64,000 nucleotides of DNA from Falsihalocynthiibacter arcticus. GTDB taxonomy: Bacteria > Pseudomonadota > Alphaproteobacteria > Rhodobacterales > Rhodobacteraceae. Position numbers and translations under genes: made by a program. The stretch spans positions 4,183,501 to 4,247,500 of the forward strand of contig NZ_CP014327.1 of assembly GCF_000812665.2 (NCBI RefSeq), written 5' to 3'. How positions within the stretch are numbered: the first letter of the stretch is position 1; each line of letters opens with the position of its first letter. This document shows positions 28,350-36,678 of this stretch, one piece after another. The notes under the pieces were generated by a model, which saw only the letters and a list, made by a program, of their open reading frames with translations, searched no databases and was not told where the DNA came from.

Positions 28350-29360
28350 ATGAGTACAGGTATTATACAGTTGCGCGCAGAGATGGCGCGCCAACACAGC
28401 GATGCACTGCAATCCCTTGAGGAGGCTCGCGCCCAAGCTCCAGAAATTGCACAAGCATTGCGCAAACGTGGGCGATTAGTTTTGTTAGGGATGGGTGGAT
28501 CGCATTGGATAAATCGTGCAGTCTGTTCGTACTACCGCGACGCTGGACTTGATGCGACAGCACATGTTGTGTCCGAATACATGCGCTCCCCGCTTCCAAA
28601 CGATCCGGCGATGCTCGTCACCTCTCAATCAGGCCGCTCTGGCGAAGTTTTGCGGTTGATCGCGCGGGGTCAAGTCAGTCCCGTCGCTTTCGGATTAACG
28701 CTAGAAGAGGATAGTCCGCTAGCCAAAGCCCTGCCCTCTTTGATCGGAACAGGTGGGCCTGAATTGGCCTATGCCGCGACCAGATCGCAGTTGATTACGC
28801 TTGCTCAGCACGCGGCTATCCTCGAAGCACTGGGCCAAGACATATCAGACATTGAGGCGATTTTGCGGGTTGGTCCGAAACAACACTCATCGCCAGAAGC
28901 CGTGGAGCGGTTAGAACGTGCACCAGTTGCGGTTATGATCGCACGAGGCCAGGCCGCACAGGGGGTAATGGATGCCGCCGCTCTTTGTCTTATGGAAACT
29001 GCCCGCATGCCTGTCTTCGGATTGGAAGCTGGGCAATTCCGTCATGGCCCCTTTGAGATGATCGAACCTGATAGTGCGATCGTGATGTTGCGCGGCGCTG
29101 GGCCAAATAGCGACGACCTCGCAACCTTGGCGCTGGAATGTCTGTCGTATGGCATGTGTCCCATCATCTTTGATTGCTCGGGGCGCGGTCCTGTAGACGG
29201 TGCTATCACGCTCCCCCTTCGCACCCAAAGCGGATTAGCTTTGGCATTTGAAAGCTTACCCGCCGTCCAGGAATTGATCGTAACAGCCTCTAGCTTACGG
29301 CTACCTGATGCGGGCCTACCTCGCCGATCAACCAAGGTCGCAAGCGCGGAGGTTGCTTAA
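28350..29360 (+). CDS. SIS-domain sugar isomerase/deaminase
   Basis: 336 residues. Two SIS domains: the first with LVLLGMGGSHWINRAV and LVTSQSGRSGEVLRL, the second with VMIARGQAAQGVMDAAAL and EAGQFRHGPFEM. This resembles the isomerase half of GlmS and the AgaS/FrlB enzymes that deaminate or deglycate phosphorylated amino sugars. The glutaminase domain is absent, so it does not make glucosamine-6-phosphate from glutamine. With a downstream PfkB kinase it suggests an imported sugar or amino-sugar conjugate that is phosphorylated and then isomerised. Its stop overlaps the kinase start (TAATG). Confidence 0.85.
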   Translation: MSTGIIQLRAEMARQHSDALQSLEEARAQAPEIAQALRKRGRLVLLGMGGSHWINRAVCSYYRDAGLDATAHVVSEYMRSPLPNDPAMLVTSQSGRSGEVLRLIARGQVSPVAFGLTLEEDSPLAKALPSLIGTGGPELAYAATRSQLITLAQHAAILEALGQDISDIEAILRVGPKQHSSPEAVERLERAPVAVMIARGQAAQGVMDAAALCLMETARMPVFGLEAGQFRHGPFEMIEPDSAIVMLRGAGPNSDDLATLALECLSYGMCPIIFDCSGRGPVDGAITLPLRTQSGLALAFESLPAVQELIVTASSLRLPDAGLPRRSTKVASAEVA

Positions 29361-30273
29361 TGCTTGGTCCCATTGCCGTCATTGGTAACGCCAATCTAGA
29401 TCTTGTCGGGGCCCACTTGATCATTGGCCAGAGCGCGGCACGGAGACTTTTCTAAAATGCGCAGACCGCCGGATCGGCGGTTCGGCTGCAAACACTGCAC
29501 TGGTTCTGCAACGATTGGGATCGCAGTCTGGGCTCATCGCTTCGGCGGGGGAAGATATGGTTGGAGAGATGATCCGAGCTCAGTTTTCTGGCCCTTTAGA
29601 CCGGATATCTCTAGCGGCCGGCCCCAGTTCTGTCACTTTCGGGCTGTTGCACAGCAAGTCCGAACGTACATTTTTTTCCACTCCTGGTCATCTCGATACA
29701 TTTGATTGCGCCCAAATTCGTGAGAACCTTGAGGGCTGGCCACTCAAGGCTGCTCTTGCACTGGTTTCTGGCAGCTTCGCATTACCCGTACTAGCGGATG
29801 AAACGGCATCGCTTTTGTCAGACTTACAATGTTCTGGCGCCCGCACCGCTATCGATCCCGGTTGGCCCGATGGCGGCTGGACACATCAGAACCAATCCCG
29901 CGCCATGAAATGGATTGCACAAAGTGATATCATCCTCCTGAACGACAAAGAAGCGCTTGGGCTCACCAACCAAAAAACAATAGATCTCGCGGTTGACTAC
30001 CTTTCCTCTATCTTGCGGCCCGAGGCTGAACTTGTGATCAAATGTGGCCCCAAGGGTGCGATAAGCAGCGTATCGAATTCGCGCTTCGAAGCCAGTAGCC
30101 CAGCCTCTAACATCATGGATACTATTGGCGCAGGGGATGCTTTCAATGCAGGCTACCTTGCCGCTCGCCAGACGGGGCTTGGCCCGTCTGAGTCTCTCAC
30201 TGCGGGTTGCACGGTTGCAAGCGCAGTCATTCAGGTCTTTCCACGAAGCAACAGGCCGCTAAGTTTCCTTTAA
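29360..30273 (+). pseudogene. PfkB-family sugar kinase, frameshifted
   Basis: From ATG 29360 the frame reads MLGPIAVIGNANLDLVG, a PfkB N-terminus, then goes off at about 29412. The correct continuation WPERGTETFLKCADRRIGGSAANTALVLQ (with the GG switch motif) lies in another frame and runs to the stop at 30273. It includes the catalytic signature DTIGAGDAFNAGYLA. A single base missing near GGGGCCC accounts for the break. The protein would be about 303 residues. Either a pseudogene, which would cripple the operon, or a sequencing indel. Last gene of the sugar operon. Confidence 0.88.
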
Positions 30274-30600
30274 CGCTTATGCAGACTTAAGGTCGCGCTT
30301 AGAAAGAGGATTGAGCTGATCATTCCAAGAACGCCCGCTTTGAGCGACGTGTCGGTCGATTTGCGCTCGCAGCAAAAGTCCGGAATCCGCCCTTAGTGTT
30401 TAATGACACGAACGGCCCAATGTATGTACCGGCTACTGTTTGCAAATGATTTTTTCACATGTTCTCGGAAGTCGCTCATATGTATCCGGCCTGTTGATCG
30501 ACACGCGGGTCGTGGCCACATTGGGGTTACGCTCGCACCGTGATCTCATTAGCGGAAAGGCCTATGATGACCATTTGGGCCGTCAGATTCCCCCTCTTGT
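30274..30600. other. Intergenic with dispersed repeat motifs
   Basis: About 330 bases between the sugar operon and the first IS110 element. It contains GCAGCAAAAGTCCGG-type repeat motifs and one arm of a 12-bp inverted repeat (30425-30436). No gene is seen. Confidence 0.5.
30425..30436 (+). repeat. 12-bp inverted repeat, left arm, around the IS110 pair
   Basis: TGTACCGGCTAC here and GTAGCCGGTACA at 32973-32984 are exact inverse complements enclosing both IS110 elements. It may mark the outer boundary of a compound insertion, or be chance. Confidence 0.4.
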
Positions 30601-30609
30601 CTTATGAAT

Positions 30610-30720
30610 TGGCCAGCTCCTGTGCGATACAGGAGCCACTGCCCGGCACGTCATTTATGACGGGCAGTGGCGGGGGTCGGACCGTTCCCCTCTTGGTCAT
30701 AGCGGACCGTGCCTGAGTAT
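30610..30720 (+). ncRNA. Candidate IS110 bridge-RNA leader
   Basis: The non-coding leader upstream of the IS110 transposase has consecutive strong hairpins: GCTCCTGT/ACAGGAGC (30616-30636, 5-base loop) and CCACTGCCCG/CGGGCAGTGG (30636-30670) with an inner GTCAT/ATGAC element, followed by a GGTCGGACC...GCGGACCGTG segment. IS110-group elements encode a structured bridge RNA in the left non-coding end that base-pairs with target and donor DNA to guide the recombinase. Location and structure fit. Exact ends and guide loops are not defined here. Confidence 0.5.
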
Positions 30721-30802
30721 GGTCGCCCCCGTCTTTTCTATCGACCTGAACGGATACATGGGCTTTGGGCCCGCATGACAAGACGAGGTAAGGAAAAGAC
30801 AA

Positions 30803-31738
30803 ATGAACGATACCATTGGAATCGACATCTCGAAAGATACGCTGGACACCTTTTGGCTTTCAAAACGGAAGCACAAGCAATTTGCCAACACCAAGACGGG
30901 CTTGAGGGCTCTCACCAGCTGGATACGAGAGGCAGAAGTGTCTTTGGTCATTTTCGAAGCAACTGGCGTCTATCATCGGCTGCTGGAAACCAGTCTTGCA
31001 ATGCATGATTTTCCTTTTGCACGGGTTAACCCGCGTCAGGCGCGCCGCTTTGCCGAAGGAACCGGCACACTGGCCAAAACGGATCGGGTCGATGCCGCCA
31101 TGCTGGCCCGAATGGGCTCTCTCCTGAAGTTGAAAGCTGACAAACCCAAAAGTGAAACTCTTCACAATCTCAAAGAGTTGGAGACTGCCAGACAAGCTTT
31201 GATCAAGGATCGAACAGCTGCGAAGGCACGGCGGAGTACAGCAACCTATCCACTGCTCAAAAAGCAGATTGGCCACCGCCAGCAACAGATTGCGCGCGAC
31301 CTTGCACGAGTCGATGCGGCGATTGAGGCAATCATCACTGCTGATAGAACGCTCTCACAAAAAGCCGACATTCTCATCAGCATTCCGGGCATTGCGAAGA
31401 TAACCGCATATGCGATGCTAATCGAAATGCCCGAACTGGGCAGCCTGAGTGGAAAGCAGGCCGCGAGTTTGGCTGGTCTTGCTCCGATCTCACGCCAATC
31501 GGGGAAATGGCAAGGCAAAGAACGTATTCAGGGCGGGCGCGCTGTTTTGCGCAAGGTCATCTATTTGCCAGCTGTGGTCGCTACGCGTTTCAATCCGGAT
31601 ATGAAAGTAAAATATCAAGAGCTGATTGCCAAAGGGAAATGCAAGAAACTTGCGATTACAGCGGTTATGCGCAAACTCGTAGTCATGGCAAATGCGTTGC
31701 TACGCGACGGTCGAAAATGGACCGAAACACGGGCTTGA
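30803..31738 (+). CDS. IS110-family transposase 1
   Basis: 311 residues. An N-terminal DEDD RuvC-like domain has GIDISKDTLD (first Asp), IFEATGVYH (Glu) and KTDRVDAAMLARMG (paired Asp). A coiled-coil linker follows, then the C-terminal Tnp domain with ISIPGIAKITAYAMLIEMPELG and LAGLAPISRQSG, containing the catalytic Ser region. Intact length. The element has no obvious terminal inverted repeats, as usual for IS110. It faces a second, unrelated IS110 transposase tail to tail. Confidence 0.95.
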   Translation: MNDTIGIDISKDTLDTFWLSKRKHKQFANTKTGLRALTSWIREAEVSLVIFEATGVYHRLLETSLAMHDFPFARVNPRQARRFAEGTGTLAKTDRVDAAMLARMGSLLKLKADKPKSETLHNLKELETARQALIKDRTAAKARRSTATYPLLKKQIGHRQQQIARDLARVDAAIEAIITADRTLSQKADILISIPGIAKITAYAMLIEMPELGSLSGKQAASLAGLAPISRQSGKWQGKERIQGGRAVLRKVIYLPAVVATRFNPDMKVKYQELIAKGKCKKLAITAVMRKLVVMANALLRDGRKWTETRA

Positions 31739-31754
31739 CCAATACGGATACTCA

Positions 31755-31770
31755 GGCATGTAAACATGCC
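31755..31770. repeat. Stem-loop between the two IS110 genes
   Basis: GGCATGT-AA-ACATGCC, a 7-bp stem with a two-base loop, 17 bases after the transposase-1 stop. It may be a transcript end or part of an element terminus. Confidence 0.45.
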
Positions 31771-31848
31771 CTGCCGGTCAATGGGGGGCGTAATATTTCC
31801 GTTCCATGCTTTTATCTTTCGCGAACTCCTTAGGGTCGTGGCAGGGTG

Positions 31849-32916
31849 TTAAACTCCGAAAGCAACCTCGTCTCTTGGTGCATCGAATGTGGTGCCGTGG
31901 TGCAGGACGCTCCAGGCGGTTCGAGCAAGTTTATTGGCAAGCGCAACAGCGAGTTTGTTGCGGTGCATGCGGGGTTCGGCTCTGATCAGCCATTCACCAA
32001 AGCTGAAGTCCGGCCAGCGATGCGGGCGCATTAGGATCACTTTGGCGGCCTGCACAAACAGCATCCGTAAATATCGACTGCCACGTTTTGAGATCCGGCC
32101 CAGCACGGTTCGTCCACCCGTACTGTATTGTCGTGGCACCAAACCAACCCAGGCGGCAAAATCACGTCCTCTATCAAACGCATCCCCCGCACCGATGGCC
32201 GCAACCATGGCCGTGGAAATCATCGGGCCGATGCCCGGGATCGTCATGACGTTCACACAGTTCTCTTCGGCGCGGCTGATCTGCTCGATCTCGGTGGAAA
32301 CTGCGTCGATCCGGTCATCCATCCACATCCAGTCACCGTAGAGGCCGATCAGGATCTTGCGCATCCGAGGCGATATCTCATCTTTGCGTTCTTCAAGGAT
32401 TGTCAGAAACGAATTCTTCAGGGCCCGCAGACCCTTGCGAACCGTGATCCCTTGTTCAATCAGAAACGCCCGGATCTGATTAATCGTCGCCGTGCGCCGC
32501 GACACCAAGCGCGATCTAACCCGATGTAGGGCTTGCAGATCAAGCTGATCTTGGCTCTTCTCTGGAACGCTTTTCAAATTCGGACGAAGCGCCGCTTCTG
32601 CGATGGCTTCCGCATCGTTGTAATCGTTTTTCTGACCCTTATTGAACGGCTTAACGTAGATGGCGGGAATGATCCGTGGCTCAAACCCCATCTTGCGCAG
32701 CGCCCGACTAACAAAATGAGCGCTAAGACAGGCTTCCATCCCAACGATGCAGGAGGGCAGTTCCTCAAATGTCTTTTCCAACGCCATCCGTTTGATCTTT
32801 TTGCGCACAACAACATTTCCATCAGGATCAAATCCAACCAAATGGAACACGTCCTTCCCGATATCTATGCCAACTGACATCAACGCCTCGATCTTGATTT
32901 CCTTCTTCGAATTCAT
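31849..32916 (-). CDS. IS110-family transposase 2
   Basis: 355 residues from the ATG at 32916, which has GAGGAG ten bases upstream; an in-frame start at 32952 is weaker. DEDD domain: SVGIDIGKDVFH, VGMEACLSAHF, GQKNDYNDAEAIAEAA. C-terminal domain: MTIPGIGPMISTAMVAAIG and AAWVGLVPRQYSTGGRTVLGRISKRGSRYLR, with the catalytic serine region in the latter. Different subgroup from transposase 1. Appears intact. Only about 60 bases separate its start from the next recognisable repeat at 32973, so any guide RNA of this element is more likely on its 3' side (31739-31848). Confidence 0.95.
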   Translation of the reverse strand: MNSKKEIKIEALMSVGIDIGKDVFHLVGFDPDGNVVVRKKIKRMALEKTFEELPSCIVGMEACLSAHFVSRALRKMGFEPRIIPAIYVKPFNKGQKNDYNDAEAIAEAALRPNLKSVPEKSQDQLDLQALHRVRSRLVSRRTATINQIRAFLIEQGITVRKGLRALKNSFLTILEERKDEISPRMRKILIGLYGDWMWMDDRIDAVSTEIEQISRAEENCVNVMTIPGIGPMISTAMVAAIGAGDAFDRGRDFAAWVGLVPRQYSTGGRTVLGRISKRGSRYLRMLFVQAAKVILMRPHRWPDFSFGEWLIRAEPRMHRNKLAVALANKLARTAWSVLHHGTTFDAPRDEVAFGV

Positions 32917-32972
32917 GGCTACTTCTCCTCTGTTAACGGGTGAAGCAAGCACAGTTTAACCCGATGGGGGGT

Positions 32973-32984
32973 GTAGCCGGTACA
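32973..32984 (-). repeat. 12-bp inverted repeat, right arm
   Basis: GTAGCCGGTACA, the inverse complement of 30425-30436. It is followed by CATTAGCGGA, which also occurs near the left side at 30547-30556 in direct orientation. Confidence 0.4.
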
Positions 32985-33282
32985 TCCCATTAGCGGATCT
33001 TCGAGCAAGCTGCGGCGAACGGCAGGTTTGAGCCCGAGGTTACAAGTGCTGCATGGCCCTCGAACGTCGGCTTTTCGAAGCTGAATGGTAACATATCAAA
33101 ATCAAAGTGGGTTTCTGCACGGGTTGTGGAAACGCATTTCGATAGCGTTGCTTCATGCTCGGGAGCAATAAGAACTTCGGTTTTTGCAACTGAACTCTCT
33201 TTTGAATTCTACTGCGTTCGCCATGCCGCCTACTAAGCGGCGGTCACTTCCGTGAAAAACCACATTTTTACATTGCAATTAC
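32985..33282. other. Intergenic, no gene seen
   Basis: About 300 bases between the IS110 pair and the arsR operator. Dispersed-repeat motifs near 33010 (CTGCGGCGAACGGCAGG); otherwise AT-rich upstream sequence that should hold the arsR promoter. Confidence 0.5.
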
Positions 33283-33304
33283 ATGCGCAAGAGCGCATAT
33301 GCGC
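33283..33304. promoter_or_regulatory. Palindrome upstream of arsR, likely operator
   Basis: ATGCGC-AAGA-GCGCAT followed by an overlapping palindrome GCGCATATGCGC. It ends 30 bases before the arsR start, the usual position of an ArsR-family operator. Confidence 0.6.
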
Positions 33305-33334
33305 TTTACCGCATTTAACTTGTTGGAGATACCC

Positions 33335-33622
33335 ATGCAAGATTTCCTGACAGCCATCGCTGACCCAGTCCGCCGCGCTGCGTTGCATATCTTATGGGAT
33401 GACAGCGAGCACTGCGTTTGTGAGTTAATGGCCAAGCTTGATGCAACGCAAAGCCGGATGTCGCGACATATGAAAGCACTGAAACTGGCGGGAATCGTTG
33501 TGGATCGACGGGATGCTCAATGGGTGCGTTACCGCCGCAATCCTGCTCTGCCCGCTGAGCTATCAGCCATCATCGAGGCCGTGCTGAAAGCCGAACAGTT
33601 AAATGAAAGGAATGTGGCATGA
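33335..33622 (+). CDS. ArsR-family metalloregulator
   Basis: 95 residues from the ATG at 33335, which has GGAG eight bases upstream. Winged-helix repressor: FLTAIADPVRRAALHIL, then HCVCELMAKLDATQSRMSRHMKAL. The CVC pair in the DNA-binding helix (ELCVCDL-type) is the classical As(III)/Sb(III) site of ArsR. It should repress its own operon until arsenite or a related metalloid binds. Overlaps the permease start by four bases. Confidence 0.92.
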   Translation: MQDFLTAIADPVRRAALHILWDDSEHCVCELMAKLDATQSRMSRHMKALKLAGIVVDRRDAQWVRYRRNPALPAELSAIIEAVLKAEQLNERNVA

Positions 33623-34677
33623 CCACAGAAACACACAACATCGAGCCTCATCGGGAACACTCTGACTGGTTCTGGTATGTTGGCGTCGCTACGGGCGGCA
33701 TTGCGTGGTTCTTGCTCTATCAGCAGTTGATCCCGTTTTCAGAATGGGCGACAGCCCTGTTTCCGATTGCGCGCAACAGCCACACTGGTGAGGCTATCGC
33801 ATTCTTCCTCTATGACGTACCGAAAGTGCTTCTACTGCTTACGCTCATAGTCTTCGTCACGGGCGTGCTGCGAAGCTGGTTCAGCCCGGAAAAAACACGA
33901 GCCATTCTGTCTGGTAAACGCGAAATACTTGGCTATCCGCTCGCTGCATCGCTTGGTGTGCTGACGCCGTTCTGTTCTTGCTCATCGGTGCCGCTTTTCA
34001 TTGGTTTCGTCTCGGCGGGCATACCATTGGGTGTCACCTTTTCGTTCCTCATCGCGGGCCCGATGGTGGGGCCGGTTGGTCTGGGGCTTTTGTTCGGACT
34101 GGTGGGGTGGAAAATCACAGCAATCTATTTGGTGTTCGGCTTCACGATTGCGACCGTGGCAGGATGGGTCATGGGACGGATGGGGCTTGAGAGGTATCTG
34201 CAAGACTGGGTGCGCGAGTTGAACACAGGCGCGGCAAATGGTTTGCCGGAGGAGCGGCCATCCATGATGGACCGCATCAAGATCGGCCTGGATCAGGTGA
34301 AAGAGATTTTGGGCAAGGTTTGGATCTGGGTCGTGATCGGCATTTCCATCGGTGCGCTCATCCATGGCTACGTGCCCGAGGCCGTCATGCTCAAGATCAT
34401 GGGCGGAGAAACATGGTGGTCCGTACCCGCAGCTGTCGTGGTCGGCGTTCCGATGTATACCAATGCAGCAGGGGTCATCCCCATCGTGGAAGCGCTCTTG
34501 GGAAAAGGTGCAGCGCTCGGCACGACATTGGCCTTCATGATGTCAGTGATCGCCCTCAGCCTGCCGGAGATGATCATCCTGAAACAAGTGCTGACCCTGC
34601 GCCTGATCGCGATTTTCATCGCGGTGGTCGCCTCGGGCATCCTTGCCACCGGATTTCTGTTCAATGCATTGCTCTGA
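33619..34677 (+). CDS. ArsP/YraQ-type permease (DUF318)
   Basis: 352 residues, eight or more membrane helices. The conserved TPFCSCSSVPLF motif near residue 117, with two cysteines, is the hallmark of DUF318 permeases such as ArsP, which export trivalent organoarsenicals. The second half repeats the fold (VVVGVPMYTNAAGVIPIVEALL). Under control of the adjacent ArsR and next to thioredoxin-like genes, the standard arsR-permease-thioredoxin cassette. Substrate arsenical or another soft metalloid. Confidence 0.85.
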   Translation: MTTETHNIEPHREHSDWFWYVGVATGGIAWFLLYQQLIPFSEWATALFPIARNSHTGEAIAFFLYDVPKVLLLLTLIVFVTGVLRSWFSPEKTRAILSGKREILGYPLAASLGVLTPFCSCSSVPLFIGFVSAGIPLGVTFSFLIAGPMVGPVGLGLLFGLVGWKITAIYLVFGFTIATVAGWVMGRMGLERYLQDWVRELNTGAANGLPEERPSMMDRIKIGLDQVKEILGKVWIWVVIGISIGALIHGYVPEAVMLKIMGGETWWSVPAAVVVGVPMYTNAAGVIPIVEALLGKGAALGTTLAFMMSVIALSLPEMIILKQVLTLRLIAIFIAVVASGILATGFLFNALL

Positions 34678-34689
34678 AGGAGAACAAAC

Positions 34690-34794
34690 ATGAAAATCGT
34701 CAAAGTCTACGGCGCCAGTTGTAAGCGCTGTGACGCTGCTGAAACATTGGTTAAAATTACCGCGAAAAAGCTGTGTGTCGATGGCACAATCTGA
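34690..34794 (+). pseudogene. Truncated thioredoxin-like gene (first copy)
   Basis: Thirty-four codons reading MKIVKVYGASCKRCDAAETLV and ending after ITAKKLCVDGTI. It parallels the first third of the full gene at 35525-35761 and then stops. The likeness ends where the VIT1-type gene begins (ATG 34781), so that gene seems to have been spliced into a thioredoxin gene and a complete copy was retained downstream. The CxxC is present but the fold is incomplete. Confidence 0.8.
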
Positions 34795-35485
34795 AATGCA
34801 GGTCGAAAATCACTTCGTCGACCGGATTGGTTGGCTGCGTGCCGCCGTCCTTGGGGCAAATGACGGGATAGTGTCGACGGCGAGCCTGATCACTGGCGTT
34901 GCGTCAGCTGGCGCGGGGCATCCTGAAATCTTGCTTGCCGGGACGGCGGGTTTGGTGGCTGGGGCCATGTCGATGGCCGCGGGTGAATATGTCTCGGTCA
35001 GTTCGCAATCCGACAGCGAGCAAACCGACCTTGGCCGGGAGCGAAAGGAGCTTGAGACGCAACCGGAGTTTGAATTAACGGAACTGACGAAAATCTATGT
35101 GGTCCGCGGCTTAAGCCAGCCACTTGCCCGGCAAGTAGCGCAAGAGTTGACACGGCATAACGCATTGGAGGCCCATGCCCGCGATGAGTTGGGCCTGAGC
35201 GAATTGATCCAATCCAAGCCGCTGCAAGCCGCAGGATCATCCGCTGCCGCCTTTACCGTTGGCGCGGTATTGCCCCTGGCGGCGGTTCTGGCCAGCCCCG
35301 TTGCGTCTGTCACCTTGGTCACCACCGTGGTGTCCTTGCTTGCCCTCGCAATTCTAGGCGCGGTCTCTGCCAGATCAGGTGGCTCGCCAATCACCCGCGC
35401 CGTGCTTCGGGTCACGTTCTGGGGGGCCGCCGCCATGGCCGCCACCGCTGGTGTCGGGCTGTTGTTCGGCACAACCGTCGCCTAG
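34781..35485 (+). CDS. VIT1/CCC1-family iron/manganese transporter
   Basis: 234 residues from the ATG at 34781. N-terminal HFVDRIGWLRAAVLGANDGIVSTASLITGVASAG is the family signature, with AMSMAAGEYVSVSSQSD following, then a cytoplasmic metal-binding loop and three C-terminal helices. Family members move Fe(II) or Mn(II) into compartments or out of the cytosol. There is no good ribosome site of its own. The start lies inside the truncated thioredoxin frame, so translation is probably coupled to it. An unusual member of an ars-type operon. Confidence 0.88.
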   Translation: MAQSEMQVENHFVDRIGWLRAAVLGANDGIVSTASLITGVASAGAGHPEILLAGTAGLVAGAMSMAAGEYVSVSSQSDSEQTDLGRERKELETQPEFELTELTKIYVVRGLSQPLARQVAQELTRHNALEAHARDELGLSELIQSKPLQAAGSSAAAFTVGAVLPLAAVLASPVASVTLVTTVVSLLALAILGAVSARSGGSPITRAVLRVTFWGAAAMAATAGVGLLFGTTVA

Positions 35486-35524
35486 GCGCTTCACGCAACA
35501 AACGCTTTGAAAAGGACAAGTAAT

Positions 35525-35761
35525 ATGAAAATCGTCAAAGTTTACGGTCCCGGCTGCAAACGCTGTGATGCTGCCGAAACAATGATCCGCGAATCCGCCA
35601 AAAGTTTGGGGGTTGAAGTCGAGATTGAGAAGGTCTCCGACCCCCGCGCCATTGCAATCGCGGGTGTGATGTCCACCCCGGGGATTAGCATTGATGACAA
35701 GTTGGTACATGCTGGCGGCCTACCTGATCCGGGCAAGCTCGAAGGATGGTTGGCAACATGA
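35525..35761 (+). CDS. Thioredoxin-like small disulfide protein (TM0996/MTH895 type)
   Basis: 78 residues from the ATG at 35525 with AAAGGA upstream. Glutaredoxin-like fold with active-site GPGCKRCDAAE. GVMSTPGISIDDKLVHAGGLPD contains the conserved cis-Pro segment. Such proteins accompany DUF318 permeases and may hand over reduced metalloid or keep permease cysteines reduced. Complete copy of the gene truncated at 34690-34794. Confidence 0.88.
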   Translation: MKIVKVYGPGCKRCDAAETMIRESAKSLGVEVEIEKVSDPRAIAIAGVMSTPGISIDDKLVHAGGLPDPGKLEGWLAT

Positions 35762-36678
35762 TCCTTCCAAGACTTTTCGGGGCGGCGTTTGCACTGGCTT
35801 TGGTGTCCACAACTGCACAGGCTGACATGCTTGAGGTGCAAAATGTTACTGACGGTGTTTATGCCTTGGTTGGTCCCAAAGAGCAGCGCTCGGCAGAGAA
35901 CCTTGCCAACAACGCAACATTTGGCGTTGTTGTGACCGATGAGGGCGTGGTGCTGATGGACCCCGGCGGAAGCTGGAAAGGGGCACAAGCCATCCATGAC
36001 CGCATTCGGGAGATCACAGATCAGCCAGTTCGATTTGTCATCGACACGGGCGGTCAAGATCATCGCTGGCTTGGCAACGGCTATTGGCAATCCCAAGGGG
36101 CAACGGTCATCGCGTCGCAAGCTGCCGTTGACGATCACAAGGATCGCGGATCACAGCAAATGTCAGGGCTGGCGCAATTCTTGGGAGACGAACTCGCAGG
36201 CACCGAACCCGCCTATGCCGACGTGACCTTTACGGACACCTACACGCTAGAATTTGGCGGTCTGACGTTCGAAATCGTGCATCCGGGGCAAGCGCACACG
36301 CCGGGTGACAGCTTTGTTTGGCTGGACGAGAAAGACACCGTCTTCACAGGCGATATTGTTTATGCTGAGCGTATTCTGGGCAATGGCGGACAGTCGAACG
36401 CCAAAAGCTGGATAGAAGCATTCGAGGCGATGGCAGCTTTGGAGCCTGTACATGTTGTCCCTGGTCACGGGCATGCCACGACCTTGGAGCACGCCACAGC
36501 GGACACCTATGATTACCTCGTAAACCTGCGAACGCGGATCGGAGCCTTGATCGAAGAGGGCGGCGATATCATGGACGCGCCAAACATCGATCAGTCTGCA
36601 TTTGAATATCTTGAGCAATTCGACAGCCTTGCCGGTCGCAATGCCCAAACAACCTATGAACAAATGGAGTGGGAATGA
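35758..36678 (+). CDS. Exported metallo-beta-lactamase-fold protein (SoxH-like)
   Basis: 306 residues from the ATG at 35758, overlapping the thioredoxin stop. Signal peptide MILPRLFGAAFALALVSTTAQA. The MBL fold is clear (TFGVVVTDEGVVLMDPG, HPGQAHTPGDSFVWL, VFTGDIVYAERIL, VVPGHGHAT). The canonical HxHxDH motif is degenerate: the sequence is DTGGQDHRW, so only the last Asp-His pair remains. Metal site 1 may be lost or altered. Periplasmic. It lies in a redox/metal operon; related proteins occur near sulfur or quinoprotein genes. Substrate unknown. Confidence 0.8.
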   Translation: MILPRLFGAAFALALVSTTAQADMLEVQNVTDGVYALVGPKEQRSAENLANNATFGVVVTDEGVVLMDPGGSWKGAQAIHDRIREITDQPVRFVIDTGGQDHRWLGNGYWQSQGATVIASQAAVDDHKDRGSQQMSGLAQFLGDELAGTEPAYADVTFTDTYTLEFGGLTFEIVHPGQAHTPGDSFVWLDEKDTVFTGDIVYAERILGNGGQSNAKSWIEAFEAMAALEPVHVVPGHGHATTLEHATADTYDYLVNLRTRIGALIEEGGDIMDAPNIDQSAFEYLEQFDSLAGRNAQTTYEQMEWE

